From the NCBI RefSeq assembly GCF_034702125.1, contig NC_085857.1, positions 52,693,934 through 52,757,933 on the forward strand: a stretch of DNA of 64,000 bases, in the 5' to 3' direction. This stretch comes from Engraulis encrasicolus. Its lineage: Eukaryota; Chordata; Actinopteri; Clupeiformes; Engraulidae. Within the stretch, counting starts at the first letter, position 1, and the number at the start of each line of letters is the position of its first letter. Below are positions 10,107 to 21,731 of the stretch, piece by piece. A program made the translations under genes and the position numbers. The notes below the pieces were generated by a model that did no database searches, was not told the origin of the DNA, and was given only the letters and a program-made list of their open reading frames with translations.

Positions 10107-12640
10107 AGCATGCCAGACAGCTGCTGGAGGAAAAGAAGACTGGCAAGCTTGAAACCACCAGGGAGCTGTTGGAACAACATATCCGAGAACAATTCAGTGA
10201 TCCGCATAGGAGCGTGACTCTAGTAACACGAGGATATGTACCTCAGCCCGCACAACCAACATCAGAGTTTAACACCATGCCTCCCAAGCTCAGTGAAATC
10301 AGACACGTTGTGGAGAAGGCCAGGTCCTCTTCTGCGCCAGGCCCCAACGGAGTGCCCTACAAGCTCTACAAGAACTGCCCCAAGGTACTACAGCTGCTAT
10401 GGTACCTGATGAGAACTGCATGGAAGAAGCAGCTCATCCCATCTGAATGGCAAAGAGCGGTAGCAGTCTTCATCCCTAAGGAAGTCAACTCCAAAGACAT
10501 CGGCCAATTTCGTAACATCACCCAACTGAATGTAGAAGGAAAAATCTTCTTCTCAGTATTAGTCAGGAGGATGACCAACTACCTGCTTGAAAATGGCTAC
10601 ATCGACACCAACTGACAGAAAGCAGGAGTGCCAGGGTTCCCGGGATGCGTAGAGCACTCCACAATTATCTGGGACCAGATCCAGAGGGCCAAGAGGGAAA
10701 AGACAGACCTGCACGTAATCTGGCTCGACCTTGCGAATGCGTATGGATCAGTCCCACACCAGCTGATCACCTACGCCATGGACTTCTTCCACATGCCAAC
10801 CTGTGTCAAGAACTCGGTAGCACATTACTTTAACAACCTGCAGATGTGCTTCTCCCTGCAAGACTTCACCGCTGAGTGGCAGCGGCTGGAAGTCGGAATA
10901 GCAATGGGATGTGCCATTTCTCCAATTCTGTTTGTCACAGCATTTGAGATCATTCTCATCAGTGCCAGTCAAATGGCAGGAGGGATCAAGCTACCAACTG
11001 GTCAGAGGCTTCCCCCACTAAGGAGCTACATGGACGACGTCACCACCCTCCTTCAAACAGCAGCATGTACATCAAGACAGCTGAAGAGGGTGGATGAGTT
11101 GATGTTATGGGCAAGAATGAAAATCAAGCCCTACAAGTCTCGTAGCCTGTCACTCAGGAGAGGTGTTAGGAACGACAGCACCACCTTTGTCGTCGGGGGT
11201 GGGGGGGTACCACTCCTCACAGAGCAGTCCATCAAAAGCCTGGGGAGGCAGTACACTGCAGAGCTGTTGGATAGGCAGATGGGGAAAACCGTCATGAAAC
11301 AGCTCTGCGATGGGCTGGCAAGGACTGACCAAAGCCAACTCCTTGGGAAGTACAAGGTCTGGTGCTACCAATTTACGCTCCCCTTATCGACTGTGAGTAA
11401 GATGGATGGGGAAGCCAACTCATTCATCCGAAAGTGGTTGGGGCTGCCACGGTGCCTATCTGAAGCCAGCCTCTTTGGAAAAAAACACGCTGCAGCTACC
11501 TCTAAAGTCATTACAGCTAGGCTACATGCAGTAGAAAGCTAGGTTAGTCCTCGAACTTAGGGAGTCCAAAGAGAAGTCTGTAAGGAATGCCAACGCCAAG
11601 GTGTCGACAGGCCGCAAGTGGAAGGCCCAGTCCGAGGTCAACCAAGCCATCAGTCGGCTCCAACATCAAGAGATCCAACATCAAGAGGGAGGGCAGGCCT
11701 AGGATGGGGTGATGCACCACGTTTCTGGTCCAAGGCCAACCGAAAGGAAAGGAGGAGATGGTGATGGCGGAGGTGACGAGGATGGACCGCTACAAAATAA
11801 AAGCTGTGTCACAGGGACGGCAAGGAAGCTGGACAACCTGGGAGGGAATTACAAATAGGAACATCAGCTGGGCAGATGTGTGGAAGATCCAACAGGCAAG
11901 ACTAAGCTTCCTCATCAGTGCAACCTACGACACGCTTCCCTGCCCTCGAAACCTCTACCAGTGGTTCGGAAGCGAAGAATGTTGTGCACTCTGCAATGCC
12001 CCCAACTCAAGCCTCCAGCACATCTTGTCAGGCTGTAAGATCGCGCTTTCACAGGGCCGGGTGGCGCCATGACCAAGTCCTGAGGAAGCTAGCCAAAGTG
12101 CTGGAGGAGTGCCGACAAGGAAGTAAAACACTACCACCTCCAGAGGATTTCACCACTTTTATTACAGAGGGAGGGGTCAGCAGAAGCATCAGGCCAAGGA
12201 AACCAGCAAGGCCATTCACCCCTGACCAGGAATGGAGCATGAGAGTCGATCTTGACAGGTAGCTTCAGGTCCCTATGGAGATCACCAGCACAACCCTCCG
12301 ACCAGACATTCTTATGTGGTCAGCTAAGGCAAGAACAGCGTTCCTCATCGAGCTCACAGTGCCTATGGAGGAGGGAATTGAGGCCGCCTTTGAACGTGAG
12401 AGGGCCAAGTACTCAGAGCTGGCTGCTGAATGCCGGGAGGCTGGCTGGATGACCACCATCTATCCAGTAGAGGTCGGCTGTCAAGGCTTCATATGTAGGT
12501 GTGTCAACCACACGCCTCCTAAGGGACGCGGGACTCACCGGAGGAAGGCTCAGGAAGGTAACAAAGGCCCTGGAAGAGGAGGCTGAAAAGGCGAGCTTTT
12601 GGCTCTGGCTCAGGAGGAAGGACAAAACGTGGGGGAAGAA
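10107..12640 (+). pseudogene. Non-LTR retrotransposon (RLE-type, R2/NeSL-like group), decayed coding region
   Basis: The conceptual protein runs through a reverse transcriptase, a CCHC zinc finger and a restriction-like endonuclease. Visible reverse transcriptase blocks are SSAPGPNGVPYK near 10330, IPKEVNSKDIGQFRNIT near 10470, WLDLANAYGS near 10720, GIAMGCAISPILF near 10897 and the catalytic YMDD at about 11027-11038. Downstream are CALCN...LQHILSGC near 11983-12034 (CX2C...HX4C) and RPDI...IELTVP near 12300-12363, a PD-(D/E)XK-like endonuclease core. Lesions: TGA at 10613-10615, TAG at 11540-11542, frame changes between 11542 and 11758 and near 12055, and TAG at 12260-12262. The order RT-zinc finger-RLE is typical of LINEs with a C-terminal restriction-like endonuclease. 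It cannot make a full protein. Confidence 0.8.
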
Positions 12641-13010
12641 CACCTAACCCCAGACAACAGCCGCAGAGGAAAACACCCATCAGCTGCAGGGGTGACAGGC
12701 AGACGTCCCTGGGTCTTTCTCAAAGCCTAGGCCAGTGTCCTTCCAAGTGTATCAGCCTAATTAGTCACGCCCAGTGATTGGATACCCTTTATTAGTCACA
12801 CCCAGTGATTGGATATTCTGTAGAGTTCACCAAAAAGTATCCAATCACTGGGCGTGACTAATTAGGCTGATACACTTGAAAGGACACTGGCCTAGGCTTT
12901 GAGAAAGACCCACAGTCACTGCCCCGCCACCAGGAAACGTTTGGGATTAAAGGGGCGAAACGTTAGTGACTGGTGGTTTCCGACTGATGACCCTGCAGCT
13001 GACCCATGGG
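12641..13010 (+). mobile_element. Probable 3' untranslated tail of the RLE LINE, interrupted by a foldback MITE
   Basis: The segment after the endonuclease ends (12641-12709) and the segment after the MITE (12913-13010) look like one GC-richer tail split by the insertion at 12710-12912. The part at 12950-12985 has a short hairpin-forming repeat (GAAACGTTTGGG and GGGGCGAAACGTT). The exact LINE 3' end is not visible. Confidence 0.4.
12710..12912. mobile_element. Foldback MITE
   Basis: A 203-bp palindrome with arms of about 75 bp, starting TGGGTCTTTCTCAAAGCC and ending with its reverse complement. The loop holds a second, diverged copy of the phrase AGTCACACCCAGTGATTGG. I could not find a convincing target-site duplication. 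Confidence 0.75.
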
Positions 13011-13068
13011 CACCGGAGGAGGTGCGACAGGCAGTATAGTAGAGAAGATTAGTAACATAATCGTTCAC

Positions 13069-13590
13069 AAAATTCAATATGTCGGCCATTTTCCAAGATG
13101 GCCGCCACTGCTACTGAATGGTTAGTGTAAAACCCAGTAACTTTGGTTTAAAAACATGAAATTTGGCTGAAATACTCTCTAAGGGTCACTATTTAGTAAA
13201 AAGCACTGGACACGCAAAAAAAATCAATATGGCGGCCATTTTTCAAGATGACCGCCTTTTCTACTATTGGTTAGTGTAAAAGCCACTTCCTTATACAAAC
13301 ATGAAATTTGGCTGAAATACTCTTTGAGGGTCACTTTTTAGAAAAAAATTGCTGGCCACGCAAAAATTCATTATGGCGGCCGTTTTTCAAGATGGCCGCC
13401 ATTGCTACTAAACGGTTAGTCTAAAAACCATTTTACTTTGGTACAAAAATATGAAATTTGGCTGAAATACTCTCTAAGGGTCTCTTTTTAGAAAAAAAAT
13501 CTGGCCACACTAAAAGTCAATATGACAGCCATTTTTCAAGATGGCCGCCTCTGCTACTAATAGTTAGTGTAAAAACCTTTTACTTTGTGT
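13069..13590. repeat. Tandem satellite, period about 145-149 bp, just over 3.5 copies
   Basis: Units begin near 13076, 13225, 13369 and 13518. Each contains an ATGGCGGCCATT ... AAGATGGCCGCC hairpin, then GGTTAGTGTAAAA and the phrase GAAATTTGGCTGAAATACTC. The hairpin halves resemble the YY1-type core ATGGCGGC. The copies differ by point changes, so the array is not very recent. Confidence 0.85.
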
Positions 13591-13599
13591 TTTGATTAT

Positions 13600-14350
13600 T
13601 GATCCAAGTAAGTTTATCTGTAGGAGCCACCGTGGGGCATCTGATTAAAATGCAGACAATGATGTACAGGTCCAGAGTTTTTATTGAACTTGTGGAGTTT
13701 ACAGTTGTTGGGTTTAGGATTAGATGACAGTAGTTGTACTTAAAGGATTTATCCGGAGTTGGAACAAGTTTGCCTCATTTTTGCATGTTTGGGATGAAAT
13801 ACAGTCACTCTAGAGCAAAATCAAGGCAAAAGGATGCGTTTTGAGAGAGTTTGCCTCGTTAGCCTCGTTAGCCATATCAGCTATGCAATATGATAGAATG
13901 GGGGCATCATATCTCGGCGGTTACACACATTTCAAAAACACAACATTTTAAAGTCTTGCACAACTCAAAACGACGTTACACTTACCTCGTAATATGTTGG
14001 GGGTATCCACACATAAACCGAAGTGTCCAAAGCCCTTCATGTATTCTTGAAAGGTCTGCAGAATGTGTTTTGTGAAGCCAGTACCTTGACAATATCTACA
14101 GTTACGGTCAAGCCAACTTTTTGACACAAAAGTCCACAAAAGTAGATTGCCGAGTGCGTCGCATCTGTGGTTACTCGCTCTGGAAATAATCATAGCTCTG
14201 TAATAAGCACAGAGTTAACACAGTTGATGTGGACAAGTTTTGGGGTGGTATTGTAGATAGTATTGATGTGAAGAGTGCAGGCATACCGAATTGTGTGTTA
14301 GCCTAGGCTAAATATTATTTTTGGTGCTTTTGTGTGAAAAAGACCTTGTG
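13600..14350. other. Stretch without a recognisable gene
   Basis: No coding or RNA feature can be supported. Composition is ordinary and I found no long inverted or direct repeats inside it. Confidence 0.4.
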
Positions 14351-14354
14351 CCAT

Positions 14355-15835
14355 AACGGTGACGGTGATTTCCTCGGGTTACTGTTGTTGCTGGAACGAC
14401 ATCGCAAAGTTGGTCCTGGATCAACATCTGGTTTGAGTGGTTATCTATGTCAGATTTCGCGCCAGTAGGGGAGCACGGGGCACAAACTAACGGGGGGCAA
14501 GATGTAACACGGACTTTTTATCAAGACGGACCAATCATTTTCTGCCTACTTCTGTAAACACGATTGTTTCAGTCAACAGAAGCCTTCGGAAAAGTTTCAA
14601 ACATTTTCGTTGAGATTTCATTGAGTTATTCCACAAAGTGTGTTTTAGCACCCTGAAAGTATTTTTTTCCATGTCGCTTGTTTTTTGTTTAGTGAAGCAT
14701 GGGTGCAAGCTACCAAAACGATTCCGACATTGCCGGATACTGCGTTTTCTCAGTTACAAAATGATACCATAATGAAGTTTGTTGCTACTTCGTAGCCAGT
14801 GCTAGGTTGACAACAATCATGGCTGAGGCGAAAGGGGCTAGTTGTAACACGGTAAATCTCAGTGAAATTCTCATTCTTGTCAATGGTAAAATAAAGGTGA
14901 AATAAAATTGGCCAACAAATGCAAACCGATCACATTTTATTTGAAGTATGGCTCTATTTATTTAAATATTATTCATAATAAGTGTTTATAAAAGTTATTA
15001 TTAAGCTATACTGTGAGATTGAATTTTGTGATTTTTAATGACTCATAAAATTAAAGCCTCTAAAGCCTATTTATTTATTTTTTATTAGTGTCTTTGGTAA
15101 GAAAGTATCTTTAAGTATCGTAGATTTATAAACAAACACACTTGTGGTGAAATTATACTGAATTAATTGTTTTAAATACATATTTTCAGCATGTGTTACA
15201 ACTAATCCTCCCCCTGTTACAACTTACACTACCTGTGGGGTAAAATGTAACATTTTACATCCTCCACAAACAGTAAAAATGTAAAGCAATGGTAGGTTTT
15301 TATAACAAACCACAAGTGCTAATATGTAACACAGATGTGTACGTTTCATGTGTTAAAAAAAATTAATAATGTAACTGCCTTATATGTGAAGATATCAGCT
15401 CAAAAGCAAAAAACGTTACTTTGTGCCCCCCTCTCCCCTAACATCTTCTGTAGCCTGCCTATGGATTAAGATCAGTTATGCAGTAGTGCCATGCTGTTAC
15501 AAAATAGCCTACAATTATTCACTGACAGGTTAAGTTTAGGAATATGTTTTGGTAAAGGCATAATTTGGCATATTGTTAGGTTGGTGGACACATTTTCACT
15601 GACAGGTTATGCTTAGGAATTAGTTTTGGTTTAGGCACAGTTCCACATAGTAGCCACTGTAATAGCCTACCTAGCCATAACCAGAGCCGTATACCACCGT
15701 GACGGCACTTGGCATGCCCGTTAATTTTTGGAATCAGACCTAGAATAGGCTAACATACCAGATGTTGATCCAGGACCAACTTTGCGATGTCGTTCCAGGA
15801 ACAACAGTAACCCGAGGAAATCGCGGTCACCGTGC
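14355..15835. mobile_element. Long inverted-repeat element with a nested insertion
   Basis: The arm at 14360-14432 (GATTTCCTCGGGTTACTG and on to CAACATCTGG) is the near-exact reverse complement of 15759-15831. Between the arms lies another element (14468-15437) with its own TIRs. The remaining right-hand spacer contains two copies of CACTGACAGGTTA. No coding capacity is seen and no clear duplication at the outer ends could be fixed. Confidence 0.6.
14468..15437. mobile_element. Nested MITE with GGGGAG...GGGGCACAAA termini and TA duplication
   Basis: The left end GGGGAGCACGGGGCACAAAC pairs with the right end (reverse complement GGGGAGAGGGGGGCACAAAG), each next to a TA. The interior repeats the phrase TGTAACA several times on both strands. 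The TA target suggests a Tc1/mariner-like mover. Confidence 0.55.
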
Positions 15836-15839
15836 CCAA

Positions 15840-16484
15840 CGCAGGGCGCCCCTCCAGCTGTTTCGCTCGCTGTCATAGTCAACTTGAACATTTGGTGATG
15901 TGTCAGTACATCGCAAGGCACAGAGAGATGTGCACGACCAAGCCTACTAACTTTGGACAGGGAGCTTCGAGGCGGCTGCTCAACTTCGGAATCTCGAAGT
16001 GAAATCTAATCCAACCTGCATTATCAGCTGTCAAACTGGAGCGCGCCACCCTAAAAATGCAGCGGTTTGTTTAATTGTTCATCGGTGTCCACAAGAATGT
16101 TTACTTTTGGGAAAAAGGTTTTTAAATAGTCTAGGCTAGAGCTGCCATAGGCCTACTTCAACCCTGTATATTTCTTTGTGTTTCTTTGTGTTTGCAGTGT
16201 GATAGGCAAAGATTTTTGGTATAATTCATATTCTCTGAAAAATTGCAACAACAAAAAACAATTCTGGGGTATGTAAATATATGACCACCACTGTAACCAC
16301 ATCCCAAAATAAACAGAAAAAAACTTGATCAAAACAAACATAAAAAGCTTGAAAAGCAAACCAAGCCTTAGCACACAGAGCCACGGCATGATGAAAACAC
16401 TGTTCTCAGCAATCATATCTCCACAATTTTCAAGTTTAAATAACTAAGTTAGTATTTGTAAATCTACCATCACATCTTTTCCAG
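15840..16484. other. Stretch upstream of the first coding exon
   Basis: No gene is recognised. The segment ends in a polypyrimidine tract and CCAG (16471-16484) that can serve as the acceptor for the exon carrying the candidate start codon. The promoter of the GIMAP locus, if it is here, has no clear TATA box. Confidence 0.35.
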
Positions 16485-16573
16485 AGACTGTGTGATGTGG
16501 TGGAAGGAGATGGCTGGGTGAATCAGAAGAGAAGCAGAGATGGCAGCTGAAGGACTGCAATCCTCCAGGGGGG
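16485..16573 (+). CDS. Candidate first coding exon of the GIMAP locus (ATG at 16540)
   Basis: An acceptor (CATCTTTTCCAG, ending 16484) opens an exon with 55 bases of leader, an ATG at 16540 in good context (GAGATGG), twelve partly complete codons reading MAAEGLQSSRG, and a GTGAGT donor at 16574. From the ATG the exon is 34 bases, leaving it in phase 1, exactly what the AIG1 exon at 17373 needs. A four-codon upstream frame (ATG 16510 to TGA 16519-16521) lies in the leader. None of the AIG1 exons has its own convincing ATG, which supports a separate start exon. A second, diverged copy without ATG lies at 16760-16790. Confidence 0.55.
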
Positions 16574-16754
16574 GTGAGTTCATTACACTTAATGTATTCC
16601 TGGGGAATGAAAAGGTTAAAGAAGTTAAAAAGCTGCAACCCTAATTGGGTCTAACCCTAGCTGTGATCTACCTGGGTGGAGGTGATACTATGATGAAACC
16701 CCACCCCCAATGACATTGTGAAAATTGAGCATTAGCACTATCAACATTTTACTG

Positions 16755-16840
16755 CAATATTGGTAGCTGAACGACTGCAACCCCCACAGGGGTGAGTTCA
16801 TTAAATGTAATGTATTCCCAAGGAATGAAAGGGTTAAATG
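16755..16840 (+). repeat. Diverged duplicate of the start exon and its donor
   Basis: This matches 16535-16617: GTAGCTGAACGACTGCAAC against GCAGCTGAAGGACTGCAAT. It is followed by the same GGTGAGTTCATTA donor region and the same GTATTCC...GGAATGAAA tail. The ATG of the first copy reads ATTGG here, so this copy cannot start translation. Confidence 0.7.
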
Positions 16841-17372
16841 TGGTGCAATCTGCTTTTACATAAATAAAAGGAGCGGCAGACCATCAGCGGCACACCAACT
16901 GGATAGTGTGCCCCACTATTACATTAATAAATGTTTATGAACATGTTGTATGTTTTTTTCCATTGTGCTACATTATTGGTGGCGGCAGTGCAATAGACCA
17001 GACACTCATTGAATGAGTTGCCACTGCATGTCATAAGCCTTCTAATATCAGGATATCCATCGTATCTGACATGTTTGGAAGCCAGGAGAGTCCATAATCA
17101 TTGGTTTCTCATTTGTTATCCCTCGATGAGATAACTCATTCAACATCTTGAGAGAACAACACAATTAATTCATCCTGAACTAAACAAAATAGTTACTCTG
17201 AAACTGTACATTATAGAAATAGAAATGGTGTTTTAGTGATGCCTTGTGTGTGTGAGAGAGAGACTTAATCTGGGTCAAAACACTGCTTTATGAAAATGAT
17301 CAATAATCTCAGATTATTCTACTGACCAAAATAGCTGGATGTTAATAGTGACTGTTATTTTTTTGTAAACAG

Positions 17373-18044
17373 AGGATGGACCTCATCTTCCAGACTTGAG
17401 GATTGTGTTGCTGGGGAACAAAGAATCTGGAAAGAGTTTAGCAGGAAATGCCATCTTGGGCAGAGAAGAGTTTGACCCTGATGTCACAACACTGCAGTGT
17501 GTGAAGAGACAGGGAGAAGTAGCAGGAAGACAGTTCACTGTGGTGGACACTCCAGGATGGACCAACTACCATCCTTCAATTATGAAGTCAGCAAACCTTC
17601 TGAAGCAGGAGATTGTTCTCAGTGTAACTCTTTGTCCTCCAGGACCTCATGCTGTTCTGCTGGTCATCCATGAGGACATGACATTCACAGAGGCAGAGAA
17701 AGATACCATGTCAAATCACCTGAGTCTTCTGGGACATAGAGCCTGGGAACACTCTCTAGTTCTTTTCATTCAGGAGACTCCCACAGGAGAGAAAGCCTTT
17801 GAGATTAAAGGGAGAATGATCCAGAAGCTGGTAGAACACTGCAGTAACAGGTATCATGTCCTCAACATCAAGAACAAGGATGACCTTCAAGTCAGTGAGC
17901 TACTGGAGAAGATTGAGAATTTGATGGATACAAACAGCAATTGTCATTACGAAATCAAAAGAGAAATAACGGACACAGTAGAAAGGAAGAGAAAAGAGAT
18001 TACAGAGAAAGCAATGCAAGCAACCTCTTATCAACCAGCAACAG
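17373..18044 (+). CDS. AIG1/GIMAP GTPase domain exon 1
   Basis: One complete AIG1-type G domain of about 215 residues. The P-loop GNKESGKS (17408-17431) is followed by LAGNAILGREEF and the AIG1-typical VKRQGEVAGRQ. The G3 motif DTPGW is intact, and the conserved LSVTLCPPGPHAVLLV follows. The usual G4 region reads FIQETPTG, which lacks the Asp normally used for guanine recognition. The tail is charged and helical. GIMAP proteins are immune GTPases that sit on lymphocyte and vesicle membranes. The acceptor TTTTTTTGTAAACAG ends at 17372 and the donor is ACAG|GTAATA at 18044/18045; both sides are phase 1. The sequence after 18044 codes only briefly. A start inside this exon would need a TTG, so it is better joined to 16540-16573. 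Confidence 0.85.
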
Positions 18045-18401
18045 GTAATATGCAAAACTTCTGCCATGGTTGTGTTGGGGTGGTGGGGGCTTTAAGAGCC
18101 TATAAACTTATGGTACTAGCATTTAATTAGTAGCAAAAAATAACAAAATAGCAAATGGCATTAAAGGGGCAAAATGTAGGATGATATAATTTGTGCGATG
18201 CCTGTCTCAAAATCTACACCGCAATGAAAAAATGCTGTTCAAATGAACTCTGTGAGACTGTTTTTCATCACGGAATGCCAGCAGTTGATACTGATCTGAA
18301 TACGGTATGTGACGTGATGTTTTCAAATGAAAAGTATTTCCCACGACCCTCCCTCGGACCACGCTGTCAGAAGTGGCATGTGGGGTTTTCCAACGCAGTC
18401 T

Positions 18402-18655
18402 CACCCCAAGTAGTCAATTTCTGACTACCTTGGACCAGACGGCAATTTTTGACGTCTTGGGTATTCCTTCCACGTCACATTTTGACTATGTGGCCTAACC
18501 CTAAACCTATTCCTAAACCTAACCTCAATGACGTTATGCTGCCACAAGGGGGCGCCTTTGAGGACATAGTCAAAATGTGACGTGGAAGGAATACCCAAGA
18601 CGTCAGAAATTGCAGTCTTGGGGTGTCAAAAATTGAGTAGTCAAAAATTGACTAC
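18402..18655. mobile_element. Foldback MITE with 41-bp arms
   Basis: Arms 18451-18491 and 18564-18604 are exact or near-exact complements (GACGTCTTGGGTATTCCTTC...). The loop carries CCTAACCCTAAACC and GGGGGCGCC, common in fish MITEs. The outer ends repeat AGTAGTCAA and TTGACTAC. Confidence 0.7.
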
Positions 18656-19444
18656 ACAGTAAATTGTGTAGTGTTAAAATAACACTTAAAGAGTTAAAAT
18701 TAACACTGTTCTAGTGTCTATTTGGTCCTGCTCCAGATCAGTGTTAAACACTGGTGTTAGATTTATAGTGTTAAGCTAACACTATAAAGAGTAAAGCAGT
18801 TTCGGGGAGCACCCTACTAACAATTTTTAGTTCTAAGAAGGTTCCTGGAACACAAGCCCTTGGTTCCAGTTTAGTTCTGGGTACGTCCCCAGAGTCATGT
18901 TTGGTTATTTTTCCGTTCTCACTTGGTTGGCAGGAAAGTTTAATTTTCGTTCCTAGAATGTTATATGTGTAGTTCCCATTCCGTTCCCTTATTGTTCTCT
19001 CACTGTCACGTTATTCCTGTTCATGTCATGTTTGTTCCCTTGCCATTCCCATATGGTTCCCTTAATCTTGTTGGTTGCATATTTGGTTCCTTAGACATGC
19101 TCCTGATGTTCCCCCAACCTTGTTTATTATTGTGAATGTGTTTTGGTCCTGCCCCACTATCTCTCACCATAGTTGAGGTACCCTGATCATGGTAATTAAG
19201 CACCTCCCATCCTCCACCATGACTGAAACACCCTGCGCCTGGCATCACTTTGCCACACTGCTCTCTTAAGATAATGTTTAAGTTGTTGAAAAACTGTAAA
19301 ATGTTTATGTTTCATAGATTAGTCTTTGCTGCACTGCACCACAATGTGAAAGAAATATCAACTGAGCATGTATGAACACAATCTAGTGGGGATTAATACC
19401 AAATGTTTCCCTTAATGAAGTTTAAAACATAACCATACCATCTA

Positions 19445-19689
19445 CATCAAGTGCACAGTGGAGCAAGTAAAGTAACATGTGCTGTTTCTGACTAGCTCAC
19501 AAAGCAAGGCACAAGATGTAGCTAACAAATGCCATAAGCCAAAAGCGCCTTTAGCTTGCTTGCAAACATCAAGTGCACAATGGAGCAAACAATGTAACAT
19601 GTGCTGTTACTGACTAGCTCACAAAGCAAGACACAAGATGTAGCTCACAAATTCCATAAGCCAAAAGCACCTTTAGCTTGCTTGCAAAG
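19445..19689. repeat. Two tandem copies of a 122-bp unit
   Basis: Both units read CATCAAGTGCACA...GGAGCAA through CCTTTAGCTTGCTTGCAAA, starting at 19445 and 19567, with a handful of differences. Confidence 0.85.
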
Positions 19690-20264
19690 CAGGTAAACAA
19701 GCGCTATGCTGTGCCATGCTGACCAGCCAGCAGGCAGGCAGGCAAATATTTAAAGCACTGTGACAGTCCAGGTTTATATACAGGCTCAAGAGTACCATGT
19801 GACCAGATTGATTAGGAGTTTTTCAGGTGCAAGCAATTGAGTCATGATATACCAGCCCTAAGTAATTAGGTTTGGCCAGGCGCTGATGGACAGATTGGTT
19901 GTGAGGGGCCTGCTTGTTACCGGCAAAGGTGTAACATGATCTCAAGTTATTTCTTTCACTCAACACATCTTTTGTGTGATGTTGTGTGCACAGCCAAACC
20001 TTAGATCAACCCAACCAAGTTGAGTTAAATGAATGAAATGGAATAAATAAAAAAAAGGTTGTGTACATGATTAAATCTGGAGGAAATACTGTTACTAATA
20101 TGTAGACGTATATGATTTAATCGGGTGGACAGTCATCATTGCTTATGCTCTGAACAACACAGTATAAACAAAGTTGGGCAGACAAACTCCATCACCTCGA
20201 GGAGGCGGGGGCTCTCTGGAGTACTTCTAACTCCACACAATTTAACAACTTCATTTGTCACTGA

Positions 20265-21688
20265 CAGTGGTGGACAGTAACGAAGTAAATGTAATTCGTT
20301 ACTGTACTTAAGTAACATTTTCATACTTTCATACTTTACTCAAGTATTTTTATTTGGTAAGACTTTATACTTTTACTCCACTACATTTCAAAGTGAAATT
20401 TAGTACTTTCACTTCGTTACATTTACAGCTACACTCGTTCCTTACTCGTTCCTTTTTTTAATATAAGGCGATACACGGCAGGTGAATTAATTCATTTTTA
20501 ATGCCCTGGTCAAATGAAATCTGAGATTCACGCTTGTGTGAAGAAAGTGAAACTGAATCCGATTGGCAGACTCAGAGATTCGCCATTGTGATTGGTTGTA
20601 ATGTGTCACGTGACAACAAGCTCTACTGTACAGATTTAGTTTTAGATGGAAAGCGAGCAGAGCAAGACCACTGATGTGTCCACTGTAGCGACTTGCGAGA
20701 CGAATTGAAATAAGAAGAAACGGTACCTACTTTCTAGTAACATGCGGAAAGCACAGCAAAACAATAAAGCAGGCGACAATAACGTTGTTAGAGTGTATTA
20801 ATCTGCACGTCGTATTCGTTGTGTGAGGGGGGAGAGGTTTAGCTCGCACTGCAGGCTGCACTCGCCTGACAAGACGAAATTTGTCTGATAGGCTTCGCGT
20901 TTGAACTGAATAATCAGCGAATTGATACTTAATGTAGGCCCTACTGCTTATTTGACTTACTGTGCTATATCTGTGTTATGACTTACAAGAGAGTCACATA
21001 ATTGCCGCTTTTGTAGCGTGTTGGTTTCTTGAGTCAAGTAGGCCTACACAGGATGCCTAAACATGCTGTTTATTCCAAACCATCCAGGCGCACAACTCCG
21101 TGATAGCATTCTTTCCCCTCAATACATTGCAGTATTTTCTGAAGTAGTTGGGGGTTACAATTACTTGTCTAATAGACTCCCCTGTCACCAAAAAAATGAT
21201 TTGCTTCAACTTTATGGAAAAGAGGCTTGTGTAAAGGGTTTGTATCTTTACATGAGGATTGCCATGCCCACCATATGTTGCAAAGTGAGGCTACATTCAA
21301 CATGTATCCTTGCAACATGTATCCTTTCCCTTAAGTCAGGTCAGTAGGCTAGGATATGAAAAGCACTGGCAATACCACCAAAGTGAGGTTATAAAAAACA
21401 ACAGTAACAAAGTAAAAAAAAAAAGAGAGAGAGAGAGAGAGAAAAGTGGACTTTGGCTAAATATTGGCCCAGTGATGTGCACAGCCAAAAAAGGCTTTTT
21501 CATGATCAGACAGATGAGTGTTCCAATTAAGTTGTATCAAGTAGGCTATTGCAAATCATTGGCATCTAGCAAATAGAGACCATTACGAGTATATGAAGAT
21601 GTTCCTATCTTTAAGGTAGCTTAGAATCTCAAGAAGTCTGTTTGTCCATACATAGGCCTAAGCCAACCTTAACATAACCAAACACTAC

Positions 21689-21731
<43 letters not shown>

